NCBI GenBank assembly: GCA_965221855.1
Contig: CBDCSV010000006.1
Location: 496,001 to 560,000, forward strand
Origin: JAJDXO01 sp965221855
Lineage (GTDB): Bacteria > Pseudomonadota > Alphaproteobacteria > Rhodospirillales > UBA2165
DNA length: 64,000 nucleotides
Reading direction: 5' to 3'
Made by a program: the position numbers and the translations under genes. Of the stretch, positions 44,145-54,318 are shown piece after piece. Numbering within the stretch: the stretch's first letter is position 1; every line of letters starts with the position of its first letter. The notes beneath the pieces are model-generated. The model was given only the letters and a program-made list of their open reading frames with translations. It was not told the origin of the DNA and did not search any database.

Positions 44145-45193
44145 AGCGTTTCATATTTTGACGGAAGCGTATCCTGCGTTTTTGAAGTAGTTGGCGCATT
44201 GCTGTGGCTCGATGGTGTCGATGAGGCTCCCGAGATGGCGCCATAAGTCGTCGATCTCCCGCTTCTGGGCGTTTCTCATCCAGTGCTTGATTTGGGCAAA
44301 GGTCTGCTCGATGGGATTGAGGTCGGGGGAATATTTGGGCAGGAGCCACAGCTTGGCTCCGGCGGCACGGATGGCGTTTCGCACGGCTTTTGACTTGTGG
44401 CTGCCGAGATTGTCCATGATGACGATGTCGCCGGGCACCAGGGTCGGCACGAGCAGCTGCTCGACGTAGGCGCGGAAGCACACGCCATTGATGGGGCCGT
44501 CGAAGACGCAGGGCGCGGTGAACCGGTCGCAGCGCAGCGCGCCGATGAAGGTCAGGGTGTGCCACCGCCCATGGGGGGCAAAGCCGCGGACCCGCTCCCC
44601 TTTCGGCCCCCAGCCGCGCAGCGGGGCCATATTGGTCCGGATCCAGGTTTCATCAATGAATACCAGCCGTTCGGGATCAAGCTTTGCCTGCCACGCCTTC
44701 CAGCGCCTGCGATGGCGGGCGATGTCCGCGCGCGCCCGTTCAACGGCGAACAGGGTTTTTTTTAAAGCGCAGCCCTTCACGGCGCAGAAACAGCCATACC
44801 GTGCTGTGGGATACCCTGACACCCCGAGCGGCCAACTCGTCTCTCAACCGATGCAGCGTCAGATGCGGCTCCTGGTCGATCCGGCCGACAATGAACTCCC
44901 GATGGGGCTCAAGAACCCGGCGGCGGTGACCGCCCATCTTGCCGGGCGCAACACTCCCCGTCCGCCGGTAGCGCTGCGACCACTTAACCACGCTCGAAAC
45001 CGCAACCCCAAACCGAGCCGCTACAGCGCGGCAACTCTCCCCCGCCAAAACCGCCAAAACAACACGCTCTCGCAAATCAATCGAATAAGGTCTCGCCATG
45101 AATGCTGGCCTCCTTGCCCAGCATCCATCTTGAATCATGGTTCGCCCATACTTGGGAATCCCTAAAATGATTCAATCAATCTCAAATACGCTC
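44144..45193 (-). mobile_element. IS630-family insertion sequence
   Basis: About 1050 bp between two TA dinucleotides (44142-44143 and 45194-45195). Both ends start GAGCGT, with matching GAGCGTTTCATATTTT and GAGCGTATTTGAGATT-like sequences. It separates rsmD from pufM. Confidence 0.88.
44151..45099 (-). CDS. IS630-family transposase, two frames joined by an A8 slippery run
   Basis: The first frame (ATG 45099 to 44740) encodes the helix-turn-helix half, MARPYSIDLRERVVLAVLAG. The second frame (to 44151) encodes the DDE half: VFIDETWIRTNM, IVIMDNLGSHKS and PKYSPDLNPIEQTF. They overlap at a run of eight A on the minus strand (about 44757-44764), typical of programmed frameshifting in this family. 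It is therefore likely functional rather than broken. Confidence 0.9.
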
Positions 45194-45211
45194 TAGGTAG
45201 GGGAAATCGAT

Positions 45212-46183
45212 ATGGCTGAATATCAAAATATCTTCACTGCCATTCAGGTCCGCGGGCCCGCCGAGATGGGCACGCCGATCGAATCCCCCATCTGGGGTGG
45301 ACGGGATGGTACGCCGTTCTTCTCCTACTGGCTGGGCAAGATCGGCGATGCGCAGATCGGTCCCATTTATCTGGGGTGGACCGGTCTGGCCTCGCTGATT
45401 TGCGGCTTCATCGCCATCGAGATCATCGGCCTCAACATGTGGGCCTCGGTCAACTGGGATCCAGTACGGTTCATCGTCGAGTTGCCCTGGCTGACCCTTG
45501 AACCGCCTGGCGAGGAATACGGTCTTTCCATTCCGCCTCTGGCGGAAGGGGGCTGGTGGTTGATGGCCGGCTTCTTCCTGACCGCGTCGATCCTACTCTG
45601 GTGGGTGCGCATGTACCGCCGGGCGCGTGCGCTCGGTCTGGGCACGCACGTCGCGTGGGCGTTTGCATCCGCGATCTGGCTGTATCTGGTTCTCGGCTTC
45701 ATCCGCCCGGTGATGATGGGAACCTGGAGCGAAGCGGTACCGTTCGGGATATTCACCCATCTCGACTGGACACAGGCGTTTTCCATCCAGTACGGCAATC
45801 TATTCTACAACCCCTTCCATATGCTTTCGATCGCCTTCCTGTACGGCGCGACACTCCTGTTCGCCATGCATGGGGCGACGATCCTGGCCGTGAGCCGCTT
45901 TGGCGGTGAACGCGAGATCGAGCAGATCGTCGATCGGGGTACGGCCGTAGAACGGGCCGCCCTGTTCTGGCGGTGGACGATGGGGTTCAACGCAACCATG
46001 GAATCGATTCACCGTTGGGCGTGGTGGTTCGCGGTCCTTTGTCCACTGACCGGCGGGATCGGAATTCTGCTGACCGGCACGGCGGTGGACAATTGGTTCG
46101 AGTGGGGTATCGCCCATGGCCTGACCAACGGTGAGGTGCAGGAATACCCCTCTTCGTTAGAGAATCCGTTGTTCGGTGATTAA
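45212..46183 (+). CDS. pufM: Photosynthetic reaction centre M subunit
   Basis: A 323-aa membrane protein of the purple-bacterial type II reaction centre, which binds bacteriochlorophyll, quinone and iron. AEYQNIFTAIQVRGPAEMG is the standard N-terminus. All cofactor ligands are present at +1 relative to Rhodobacter numbering: His183 (THLDW) and His203 (YNPFHML) for bacteriochlorophylls, and His220 (AMHGAT), Glu235 (GEREIEQ) and His267 (ESIHRWA) for iron. Five helices are evident. The C-terminal extension past the usual 308 residues suits species with a bound cytochrome subunit. AGGGGAAA lies 9 nt upstream. No pufL, pufBA, puhA, bch or crt gene is in the window; IS630 lies on the left and IS256 on the right. 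Confidence 0.97.
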   Translation: MAEYQNIFTAIQVRGPAEMGTPIESPIWGGRDGTPFFSYWLGKIGDAQIGPIYLGWTGLASLICGFIAIEIIGLNMWASVNWDPVRFIVELPWLTLEPPGEEYGLSIPPLAEGGWWLMAGFFLTASILLWWVRMYRRARALGLGTHVAWAFASAIWLYLVLGFIRPVMMGTWSEAVPFGIFTHLDWTQAFSIQYGNLFYNPFHMLSIAFLYGATLLFAMHGATILAVSRFGGEREIEQIVDRGTAVERAALFWRWTMGFNATMESIHRWAWWFAVLCPLTGGIGILLTGTAVDNWFEWGIAHGLTNGEVQEYPSSLENPLFGD

Positions 46184-46232
46184 CATGGGAAACTCAGATG
46201 CCAGCCAAGAAAGAGCGTTGGCGAAACGGGAT

Positions 46233-46286
46233 CATCCGGCAAACGAGCGGTTTTACCGTACGATGCCACGCGTTGTTTGCCGGATG
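46233..46286 (+). promoter_or_regulatory. Long inverted repeat after pufM
   Basis: CATCCGGCAAAC (46233-46244) and GTTTGCCGGATG (46275-46286) are perfect 12-bp complements. The 30-nt loop contains a smaller CGGTTTTACCG hairpin. No T-run follows, so this looks more like an mRNA-protecting stem than a terminator; such stems are known in puf operons. Confidence 0.6.
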
Positions 46287-46340
46287 CCAGTCCACTCGAG
46301 ACGCCACGGAGGAGAACCCCTTCCTCATGGCACCATCCCC

Positions 46341-46392
46341 ATGTCAAAGGTGAAATGGACCGATGGCCCTGCTCCCAAGGCCATCGGAATCC
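46341..46392 (+). pseudogene. Possible 5' fragment of a RidA-like gene cut by IS256
   Basis: ATG 46341 reads MSKVKWTDGPAPKAIGI and then runs into the IS256 end. PAPKAIG resembles the start of RidA/YjgF proteins. The match is short. Confidence 0.25.
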
Positions 46393-47673
46393 GGTAACGT
46401 CAAGAGTTATGTGTCAGGGAGACTGGGGTACTGATTCCCTGAGACTTGTTTTCGTGAATGAAGACCGCGAAGAGGATGCGGTCCATTGAGGTTTTATCCT
46501 GGAAGGTTCCCATGGGCCCGGGTTCGTCTGCGAACCTCGCGGAACCTCCGTTCGATGGCATTGGTGGTCCTGACCTGCTTTCGCTCGGCGAGGTCCTTGT
46601 AGCGGAAGCAGGTGAGCAGGTCGTCGAGGTCGTTGCGCAGGCAGGCGACGGCCTTGGGGTAGGTATCTTCCCAGGCGTCGGCGAAGCGGCGGGCGGCGGT
46701 CTCGGCCTTGCGGCGGTTGGGGGCATTCATGACGGCGTGGACGTCGGCCTTGACGGCCTGCTGGTCGGCTACGCGGACCTTGTTGAGGATGTTCCTGATT
46801 TTGTGCGCCCAGCACCTCTGAACGGGGATGCCGTGATAGACGATCGGCAAGGCGGCGAGCAGGCCTTGGCCGCCATCAACGCAGATCATCTCAAGGCCCT
46901 CGCCGGTGAGGCCGCGGCGGTGCAACGCGGTGAGGAAGCGCTCCCACTCCGCGGCGCTCTCGCTGGCGGCGAGTTGGAAGTCGATAATCTCCTTCTTGCC
47001 GTCGTGCCGTATGCCCAGCGCCACCAGGACCGGCCTCCTGAGCGCGCCGGCGCCGGTCTTGCAGGCCAGCACCACGCCGTCGAGCATCAGCGCCTTGTAG
47101 GCGTTCTTCAGCGGCCGGCGGTGGAATGCGGCGACCGACAGATCGAGGGTCTTGGCGACCCGGCTCACCGTCGCGGCCGAGACCGGACGCCCGAGCAGGG
47201 CAAGCAGGACCTCGCCGACCTTGCGGGTCGAGAGCCCCAGCACGAAGCCGGCCAGGATGGCGCGGTCGATCTCTGGAGCGCGCCTTGCGTAGCTCTTCAG
47301 AACCTCGGTCGGGCAGAAGTGCCGGGTGCGCGGCACGTTGAGCTCGATGTCGCCGAGCTCGCTGAGCAGGCGGCGCCGGTAGGTGCCGTTGCGCCGGTCG
47401 CGCATAGCGCTGCCATCGAGGCCGTCGAGCCAGCGATCCACCGCCTCGGCCATCCGGCCCTCGATGATCTCGGCCAGCGCCTGGCGGCCAAGCGGGCGAT
47501 AACCCTCGCCCCAGTCCAATCCGCCTGCTTGCATCTCCTTCACCACCTCAAAGGCTTGTGGTAGGTTCTCAATCGTTACAGCTTGCTGTGGCATCGGGGT
47601 GCTCCTTCTTGCGGTTGTCGTAAACCACAGGGAGTACCCCATTCCCAACTGACACATAAATTTTTACGTCACC
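46393..47673 (-). mobile_element. IS256-family insertion sequence, copy 3 (no target duplication)
   Basis: 1281 bp, one base longer than the others because of an extra C in the CCC run near 46517-46519. Its flanks are CGGAATCC on the left and GGGGCCGC on the right, which do not match. The element therefore joins two formerly unlinked sequences. Confidence 0.93.
46400..47594 (-). pseudogene. IS256-family transposase (copy 3), frameshifted
   Basis: Identical to copy 1 for about 360 residues, then the extra C shifts the frame so the sequence ends RRRTRAHGNLPG instead of RRRTRPMGTFQDKTS. All three DDE residues lie before the shift; only the last 35 or so residues are lost. Confidence 0.88.
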
Positions 47674-47738
47674 GGGGCCGCCCCTCCATTGACCCGCCGG
47701 GCGGGTTTGCCGACAATTCCGGCTTGAGGGAGGGGATC

Positions 47739-49034
47739 GTGGACACCCATTCGCCGACCGCCCATCTCGAAAATCTGATCGTCGAGACCCCCGACGACTT
47801 CCGGGTTTCGGGCCGGCTCTATACGGACCCGGACATCTTCGCGCTCGAAATGAAGGAGCTGTTCGCCAGGACCTGGATCTATATCGGCCACGAGAGCGAG
47901 GTTGCGTCGCCGGGCGACTTCAAGACCGCCTACATGGGTCTCAGGCCCGTGGTGCTGTCCCGGGACGAGACCGGCGCGCTGCACGTCTTCCTCAACCGCT
48001 GCCGCCACCGGGGCAGCGTGGTCTGCCGGGCCGAACGGGGCAACGTCCCCCGCTTCCGGTGCCGCTATCACGGCTGGGTCTACGGCCTCGACGGGTCGCT
48101 CCAGGGCATCGCCAAGCACAAGGGCGGCTATCCGGACGATTTCGACAAGTCCCAGTTCGGCCTGATGCCGGTGGCGCGGGTGGAAAACTACCGCGGGCTG
48201 ATCTTCGCCAACCTCGATCCGGCGGCGCCCGATTTCCTCGATTATCTCGGCGAGGCCAAGCCGTTCCTCGATACCCACCTGGACCGGGCGCCCGACGGCG
48301 AGGTGGAGGTGGTGCAGGGCGCGCACCGCACCGAATACCGGGGCAACTGGAAGTTCCAGGCGGAAAACTCCACTGACGGCTATCACGGCGATACGGTGCA
48401 TGAGAGTTTCTTCAAGCTGATCGCCGAGTTCGGCAATAAGGGCGGCATGCACGGCGCCTACGCCGAGGCCGATCTGGAGGACATCTTCGAGCACCGGATG
48501 ACCGGGCGCTCCATGGGCTTCGAGAACGGCCACGGCATCTGGGAAAGCCCGATGACCGCCGACGGGCTGGCGGGGCTCCGCAACGGCGGGTTCGGCGATT
48601 ACGTGGATTGGCTGGAAGGGAAGTACGGCCTCCGCCGGGCGCACGAGATGATGAACTCCATGAACCTGGTGATCTTCCCGTCGCTGGCCATCCTCCATGG
48701 GCAGTTCCGCACCTGGCGGCCCATCGCGCCCGACCGCACCGAGGTCTCCATCTCGTTCTACAAGCTGAAAGGCGCGTCGGAGGCCTATAACGACTTCCGC
48801 CTGAAGTCCTATCAGCGGTTTTTCGGGCCGGCGGGCTTCGGGTCGCCCGACGACGTGGAGATTTTCGCCTTCAACCAGACCGGCCTGCAGGCCGAGGAAG
48901 TGGACTGGCTGTTGCTCAGCCGCGGCATGGCGCGCGAGACCATGGACAACAAGGGGGTCAGGACGGCGGACAGCACCGACGAAGCCCCCCAGCGGGCGCT
49001 CCACCGGGCATGGAAGCAATGGATGGCTCGGTAA
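47739..49034 (+). CDS. Aromatic-ring-hydroxylating dioxygenase, alpha subunit
   Basis: A 431-aa Rieske oxygenase from GTG 47739 (GAGGGAGGGG upstream). The 2Fe-2S ligands are Cys88/His90 in NRCRHRGS and Cys108/His111 in FRCRYHGW. The mononuclear iron site is in NSTDGYHGDTVHE, with further ligands in the C-domain. It adds dioxygen to an aromatic acid or hydrocarbon, with electrons from a reductase that is not in the window. The beta subunit gene overlaps by 25 nt. The longer reading into the IS256 element is an artefact of the open frame. Confidence 0.93.
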   Translation: MDTHSPTAHLENLIVETPDDFRVSGRLYTDPDIFALEMKELFARTWIYIGHESEVASPGDFKTAYMGLRPVVLSRDETGALHVFLNRCRHRGSVVCRAERGNVPRFRCRYHGWVYGLDGSLQGIAKHKGGYPDDFDKSQFGLMPVARVENYRGLIFANLDPAAPDFLDYLGEAKPFLDTHLDRAPDGEVEVVQGAHRTEYRGNWKFQAENSTDGYHGDTVHESFFKLIAEFGNKGGMHGAYAEADLEDIFEHRMTGRSMGFENGHGIWESPMTADGLAGLRNGGFGDYVDWLEGKYGLRRAHEMMNSMNLVIFPSLAILHGQFRTWRPIAPDRTEVSISFYKLKGASEAYNDFRLKSYQRFFGPAGFGSPDDVEIFAFNQTGLQAEEVDWLLLSRGMARETMDNKGVRTADSTDEAPQRALHRAWKQWMAR

Positions 49035-49540
49035 AGTCCGGGGTCATCACCCGCGCCGAGGCCGAGAATTTCCTCTACGCCGAGGCGCGGCTGCTGGACG
49101 AGGGCCGGTTCGAGGACTGGCTGGAGCTGTTCACCGAAGACGGCATCTACTGGCTGCCCATCGACAGGGAGGCGGGCCCGACGGACCACCTCTCCATCAT
49201 CTACGACGACGATTTGAGGCGGCGCGAGCGGGTCTACCGCCTGACCCGAACCTCGTTCCCGGCCCAGGACCCGCCTAGCACCACCCACCACCTGATCTCG
49301 AACATCATGGTCGAGGACGCGAGCGAGACCGAGGCCACGATCCTGTCGTCCCAGATCATCCATGAAATCCGCGCCGGCACGGCCGACGACCGGCAACTGG
49401 ACCTGGGCGATCAGCGCGCGTTCGCGGCCCACGGGGAACATAAGCTGCGCCTCGTCGGCGGGGTGTGGAAGATCGTCCGGAAACGCCTGGTGCTGCTCAA
49501 CCGCGACACGGCCATCCCGAACCTGACGTTTTTGCTCTAA
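49010..49540 (+). CDS. Aromatic-ring-hydroxylating dioxygenase, beta subunit
   Basis: A 176-aa subunit with the NTF2-like fold of dioxygenase beta chains. AENFLYAEARLLDEGRFEDWLELF and EDGIYWLPIDRE are the conserved opening, then RLTRTSFPAQDPPSTTHHLISN. It forms a hexamer with alpha subunits. ATG 49019 is an alternative start. Convergent with the GST gene, overlapping by 4 nt. Confidence 0.92.
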   Translation: MEAMDGSVKSGVITRAEAENFLYAEARLLDEGRFEDWLELFTEDGIYWLPIDREAGPTDHLSIIYDDDLRRRERVYRLTRTSFPAQDPPSTTHHLISNIMVEDASETEATILSSQIIHEIRAGTADDRQLDLGDQRAFAAHGEHKLRLVGGVWKIVRKRLVLLNRDTAIPNLTFLL

Positions 49541-50367
49541 CCGAGCCCCCGCCCCTTCATCATTTCCCGGTATTGATCGAGGATGCGTTTGACGTCCGCC
49601 TCGCCCTCGCGGCCGGCCTTCGCGTGCGGCGCGTCGTCGTCCTCCATCTGGCCCGGATATTCGTCGAGCTGGGTGTAGCTCGGGCGGGTGACGATCCGCT
49701 CCCACCATGCCTGCAGGTTGGGCCTCCCCTCGAACCACAGGTGCAGCAGCCGGAGCATGTGAAGCACCCGGATGAACGGCGCGTGGGTGGTTTCCACCAG
49801 CGAGATGCCGTCCCCCATGACCCAGGGCCGCCCGTCCGAGAGGGTCTTTTCCATCTTGGCGAAGATGCGCTCCCAGCCGCCGATGGCGCGCAGCACATAG
49901 GGGCTGTCGTAGCCGTCGCGGACGCAGGACTGCTGGCGGTGCACCCGGTCGATATCGGTAACCTGCTTCCAGCGCGTCTCCATCTTCTCGATGGGGACGG
50001 AGAGGCGGAACTTGGTGACGAAATTGATCGACGCGGTGGCCTGATAGCCGGTCTCGTCGGAATCCTTGATCCATTCCTGCATTTCGGCGCGAAGCCCCGG
50101 GTCGGCGGGTTTCAAGGCCGGCGCATCGGCCAGGTCGTCCACGTAGCTGCAGATGATGGAGCTTTCGCGGACCGGCCGACCGTCATGGACCAGGGTCGGC
50201 ACCTGGGCCTTGGGGTTGAGCGCGAGGTATTCCGGTTTGAACTGATCGCCGTTCATCAGGACGATCCTATGGCGGACGAAGTCGTCGATGCCCTTCTCGG
50301 CCAGGGTCATCAGCACCCGGTTGGAGCAGATGCTGTCGGCCTCTTCCAGGTAGTAGAGTTCCAGCAT
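49537..50367 (-). CDS. Glutathione S-transferase family protein, oxygenase-linked
   Basis: A 276-aa GST. The N-domain LELYYLEEADSICSNRVLM has a Ser/Cys near residue 13-15, then NPKAQVPTLVHDG and the RESSIICSYVDD motif. The C-domain is longer than usual. Ten nt after the upstream Rieske oxygenase gene, on the same strand. GSTs near aromatic oxygenases often use glutathione to cleave ethers or isomerise ring-cleavage products; the actual substrate cannot be read here. Confidence 0.88.
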   Translation of the reverse strand: MLELYYLEEADSICSNRVLMTLAEKGIDDFVRHRIVLMNGDQFKPEYLALNPKAQVPTLVHDGRPVRESSIICSYVDDLADAPALKPADPGLRAEMQEWIKDSDETGYQATASINFVTKFRLSVPIEKMETRWKQVTDIDRVHRQQSCVRDGYDSPYVLRAIGGWERIFAKMEKTLSDGRPWVMGDGISLVETTHAPFIRVLHMLRLLHLWFEGRPNLQAWWERIVTRPSYTQLDEYPGQMEDDDAPHAKAGREGEADVKRILDQYREMMKGRGLG

Positions 50368-50377
50368 GGGCGCCGAA

Positions 50378-51463
50378 CTACTCCGCCGCCTCTTTTCTGG
50401 GCGCCTCGGCGTCGATCATGGCTTCGAGCGCCTTCTGGGCCGGGACCAGGGCGACGTCGTGCTTGGTGTTGACCATCTCCCGGCCGGGCGTAGCGTCGAT
50501 GCAGGCCTGCTGGTTCTCCAGGAACTCGAGATCCTCGTGGAAGGTGAAGACGATGTCCTTGTTGAGCTTCTCGGTGGCGCCCTCGGCCTTCGGCGCATAG
50601 CCGTTGAGCGCCGTGAAGAAGTAGTAGCACGACGTCTCGGTCCTGGGCGTCACGCCGTGATAGAGGCGGAGGTTGAACCCGCCCTCCTTGCCGTCGCGGC
50701 TCTCATAGGCGCCGCGTCCCACTTCGAGCGCCCCGGTCCACTGCTTGACCGTCGCCGGGGCGACATATTCGAAATCCTGCCAGCGGTCGCACCTCTGGTC
50801 GTCGGCCCAGCCGGCGGCCTTCTTGTAGGTGGGCGGCGGCTCGATATCGAGCATCCAGCGGATGTAGTGAACGCCGGTCTCCGTCGGCGTCACGTCCATG
50901 GTGGCGTTGACCTGCCCCGACTGATCGCCGCCGCCGATGGTGTTTCGGTGGATGAACGGAATGTGGGTGAGGTCCATCAAGTTGTCGATCAGCAGGCTGA
51001 AATTGCAATTGATCTCCAACAGCTCGTGGATGTGGGGCCAGTTCTCATGGTCGTCGTTCCACGGGAAATCGAGCACCAGGCTCTCGTCTGCGAGCGCCGG
51101 ATCGCCCATCCAGGCCCAGACGATCTCGTTCTTCTCCACCACCGGGTAGGAGCGCACCCGGGCCTTGGAGGGGATCACGTCCGAGCCGGGGACGTGAACG
51201 CATTTGCCGTCGCCGTCGAAGACCAGGCCGTGATAGCCGCACTGGATGCCGTTCTCCACGACCTCGCCGAGCCTGAGCGGCGTCGCCCGGTGGCAGCAGC
51301 GGTCTTCCAGCACGCGGGCGGCGCCCTGGGCGTCCCGGTAGATCACCACGTCTTCGTTCAGCAGCGTCCGCGCCAGCGGCTTCGCGCCGGCCTCGACCTC
51401 GCTGTTCCAGGCGGCGTGGTACCACGCATTGTGGGGCCACGGCTTATGGGTATCGAGTTGCAT
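50378..51463 (-). CDS. Rieske O-demethylase-type oxygenase (vanillate demethylase-like)
   Basis: A 361-aa oxygenase starting MQLDTHKPWPHNAWYHAAW, with GGGAG upstream. Rieske ligands are Cys56/His58 (RCCHRATPL) and Cys75/His78 (QCGYHGLVF). The iron site is in LIDNLMDLTHIPFIH. This short single-subunit type resembles VanA, which removes O-methyl groups as formaldehyde. The next unit to the right, past IS256 copy 4, is a glutathione-dependent formaldehyde dehydrogenase, which supports a demethylase role. The exact substrate is not known. Confidence 0.88.
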   Translation of the reverse strand: MQLDTHKPWPHNAWYHAAWNSEVEAGAKPLARTLLNEDVVIYRDAQGAARVLEDRCCHRATPLRLGEVVENGIQCGYHGLVFDGDGKCVHVPGSDVIPSKARVRSYPVVEKNEIVWAWMGDPALADESLVLDFPWNDDHENWPHIHELLEINCNFSLLIDNLMDLTHIPFIHRNTIGGGDQSGQVNATMDVTPTETGVHYIRWMLDIEPPPTYKKAAGWADDQRCDRWQDFEYVAPATVKQWTGALEVGRGAYESRDGKEGGFNLRLYHGVTPRTETSCYYFFTALNGYAPKAEGATEKLNKDIVFTFHEDLEFLENQQACIDATPGREMVNTKHDVALVPAQKALEAMIDAEAPRKEAAE

Positions 51464-51604
51464 CGCATCGTCTCCCGTCAGGTCCCGGCCCGGCGTCCCA
51501 GCGCCGGTTGCCCGGTCTCCGGTTCTGGCGAGAGTGTCGCCAATTTCCGCCCCGGGGGTCAACGCCTGTCCGGCTGAATTTGGGACCTGTCCCAATACCG
51601 GACC

Positions 51605-52884
51605 GGTAACGTCAAGAGTTGTGTGTCAGGGAGAGAGGGGTACTGATTCCCTGAGACTTGTTTTCGTGAATGAAGACCGCGTAGAGGATGCGGTCCATTG
51701 AGGTCTTGTCCTGGAAGGTTCCCATGGGCCGGGTTCGTCTCCGGACCTCCCGGAACCGTCGTTCGATGGCGTTGGTGGTCCTGACCTGCTTTCGTTCGGC
51801 AAGGGTCTTGTAGCGGAAGCAGGTGAGCAAGTCGTCGAGGTCGTTGCGCAGGCAGGCGACGGCCTTGGGGTAGGTCTGCTCCCAGGCGTCGGCGAAGCGG
51901 CGGGCGGCGCTGAGCGCCTTTGGCCGAGTGTCTGCGTTCATGACGTCGTGGACGTCGGCCTTGACGGCCTCCTGGTCGGTCTTGCGGACCTTGTCGAGGA
52001 TGTTGCGCATCTTGTGCGCCCAGCATCTCTGGACCGGGATGCCGTGATAGACGACCGGCAAGGCGGCGAGCAGGCCCTGGCCGCCATCGACGCAGATCAT
52101 CTCCAGGCCCTCGCCGGTGAGGCCGCGGCGGTGCAACGCGGTGAGGAAGCGCTCCCACTCCGCGGCGCTCTCGCTGGCGGCGAGTTGGAAGTCGATAATC
52201 TCCTTCTTGCCGTCGTGCCGTATGCCCAGCGCCACCAGGACCGGCCTCCTGAGCGCGCCGGCGCCGGTCTTGCAGGCCAGCACCACGCCGTCGAGCATCA
52301 GCGCCTTGTAGGCGTTCTTCAGCGGCCGGCGGTGGAATGCGGCGACCGACAGATCGAGGGTCTTGGCGACCCGGCTCACCGTCGCGGCCGAGACCGGACG
52401 CCCGAGCAGGGCAAGCAGGACCTCGCCGACCTTGCGGGTCGAGAGCCCCAGCACGAAGCCGGCCAGGATGGCGCGGTCGATCTCTGGAGCGCGCCTTGCG
52501 TAGCTCTTCAGAACCTCGGTCGGGCAGAAGTGCCGGGTGCGCGGCACGTTGAGCTCGATGTCGCCGAGCTCGCTGAGCAGGCGGCGCCGGTAGGTGCCGT
52601 TGCGCCGGTCGCGCATAGCGCTGCCATCGAGGCCGTCGAGCCAGCGATCCACCGCCTCGGCCATCCGGCCCTCGATGATCTCGGCCAGCGCCTGGCGGCC
52701 AAGCGGGCGATAACCCTCGCCCCAGTCCAATCCGCCTGCTTGCATCTCCTTCACCACCTCAAAGGCTTGTGGTAGGTTCTCAATCGTTACAGCTTGCTGT
52801 GGCATCGGGGTGCTCCTTCTTGCGGTTGTCGTGAACCACAGGGAGTACCCCACTCCCGCCTGACACATAAATCCTTACGTTACC
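51605..52884 (-). mobile_element. IS256-family insertion sequence, copy 4 (mosaic isoform)
   Basis: 1280 bp with a 9-bp duplication TACCGGACC (51596-51604 and 52885-52893). Both ends differ from copies 1-3 (for example TTGTGTGTCAGGGAGAGAGG and ATCCTTACGTTACC), while 52105 to about 52830 is nearly or fully identical to them. Confidence 0.93.
51612..52805 (-). CDS. IS256-family transposase (copy 4)
   Basis: Intact 397-aa transposase. The N-terminal part equals the other copies, but the last 150 or so residues differ at many sites (RNILDKVRKTDQEAVKADVH against RNILNKVRVADQQAVKADVH). DDE residues intact. Confidence 0.93.
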   Translation of the reverse strand: MPQQAVTIENLPQAFEVVKEMQAGGLDWGEGYRPLGRQALAEIIEGRMAEAVDRWLDGLDGSAMRDRRNGTYRRRLLSELGDIELNVPRTRHFCPTEVLKSYARRAPEIDRAILAGFVLGLSTRKVGEVLLALLGRPVSAATVSRVAKTLDLSVAAFHRRPLKNAYKALMLDGVVLACKTGAGALRRPVLVALGIRHDGKKEIIDFQLAASESAAEWERFLTALHRRGLTGEGLEMICVDGGQGLLAALPVVYHGIPVQRCWAHKMRNILDKVRKTDQEAVKADVHDVMNADTRPKALSAARRFADAWEQTYPKAVACLRNDLDDLLTCFRYKTLAERKQVRTTNAIERRFREVRRRTRPMGTFQDKTSMDRILYAVFIHENKSQGISTPLSLTHNS

Positions 52885-52966
52885 TACCGGACCCGCCTAC
52901 TTGACCCCCGAAACCGGCTCGCCCACAGTATCCGCGGACGAAACCAGCTCACCCGGGAGGACATCC

Positions 52967-54076
<1,110 letters not shown>

Positions 54077-54149
54077 TCGGCGGAGATGACTCCCGCCCTG
54101 GAAGGGGAGGCCAATAGGAGAATGGAGTGGGGGTGACCGGACAAAAATC

Positions 54150-54181
54150 CCCCTCACCCAGCTACGGCTAAGCTCAGCTTC
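54150..54181. repeat. Second intergenic repeat type, copy B
   Basis: CCCCCTCACCCAGCTACGGC plus TAAGCTCAGCT, matching 28230-28262 with two changes. Confidence 0.65.
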
Positions 54182-54271
54182 CGCTTCGCAAAGTCGGTCA
54201 ATCCCCGGAGGGGAATGACCTTATCTCCGCATCCCTCTCCCCCTCCGGGGGCGAGGGAGTTTCGGTGGTGT

Positions 54272-54318
54272 CCCCTCTCCCCCTTCTTCAGGGGGAGAGG
54301 GTTAGGGTGAGGGGGTCA
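54272..54318. repeat. C/G-rich palindromic intergenic repeat, copy B
   Basis: Same hairpin as 28147-28192, with one base changed in the tail (GGTTAGGG for GGTCAGGG). Confidence 0.75.

Noticed and set aside
47583..47738. Longer N-terminus of the dioxygenase alpha subunit running into IS256
   Set aside because: The extra 52 codons lie in the IS end; GTG 47739 has a strong ribosome-binding site and fits the family length.
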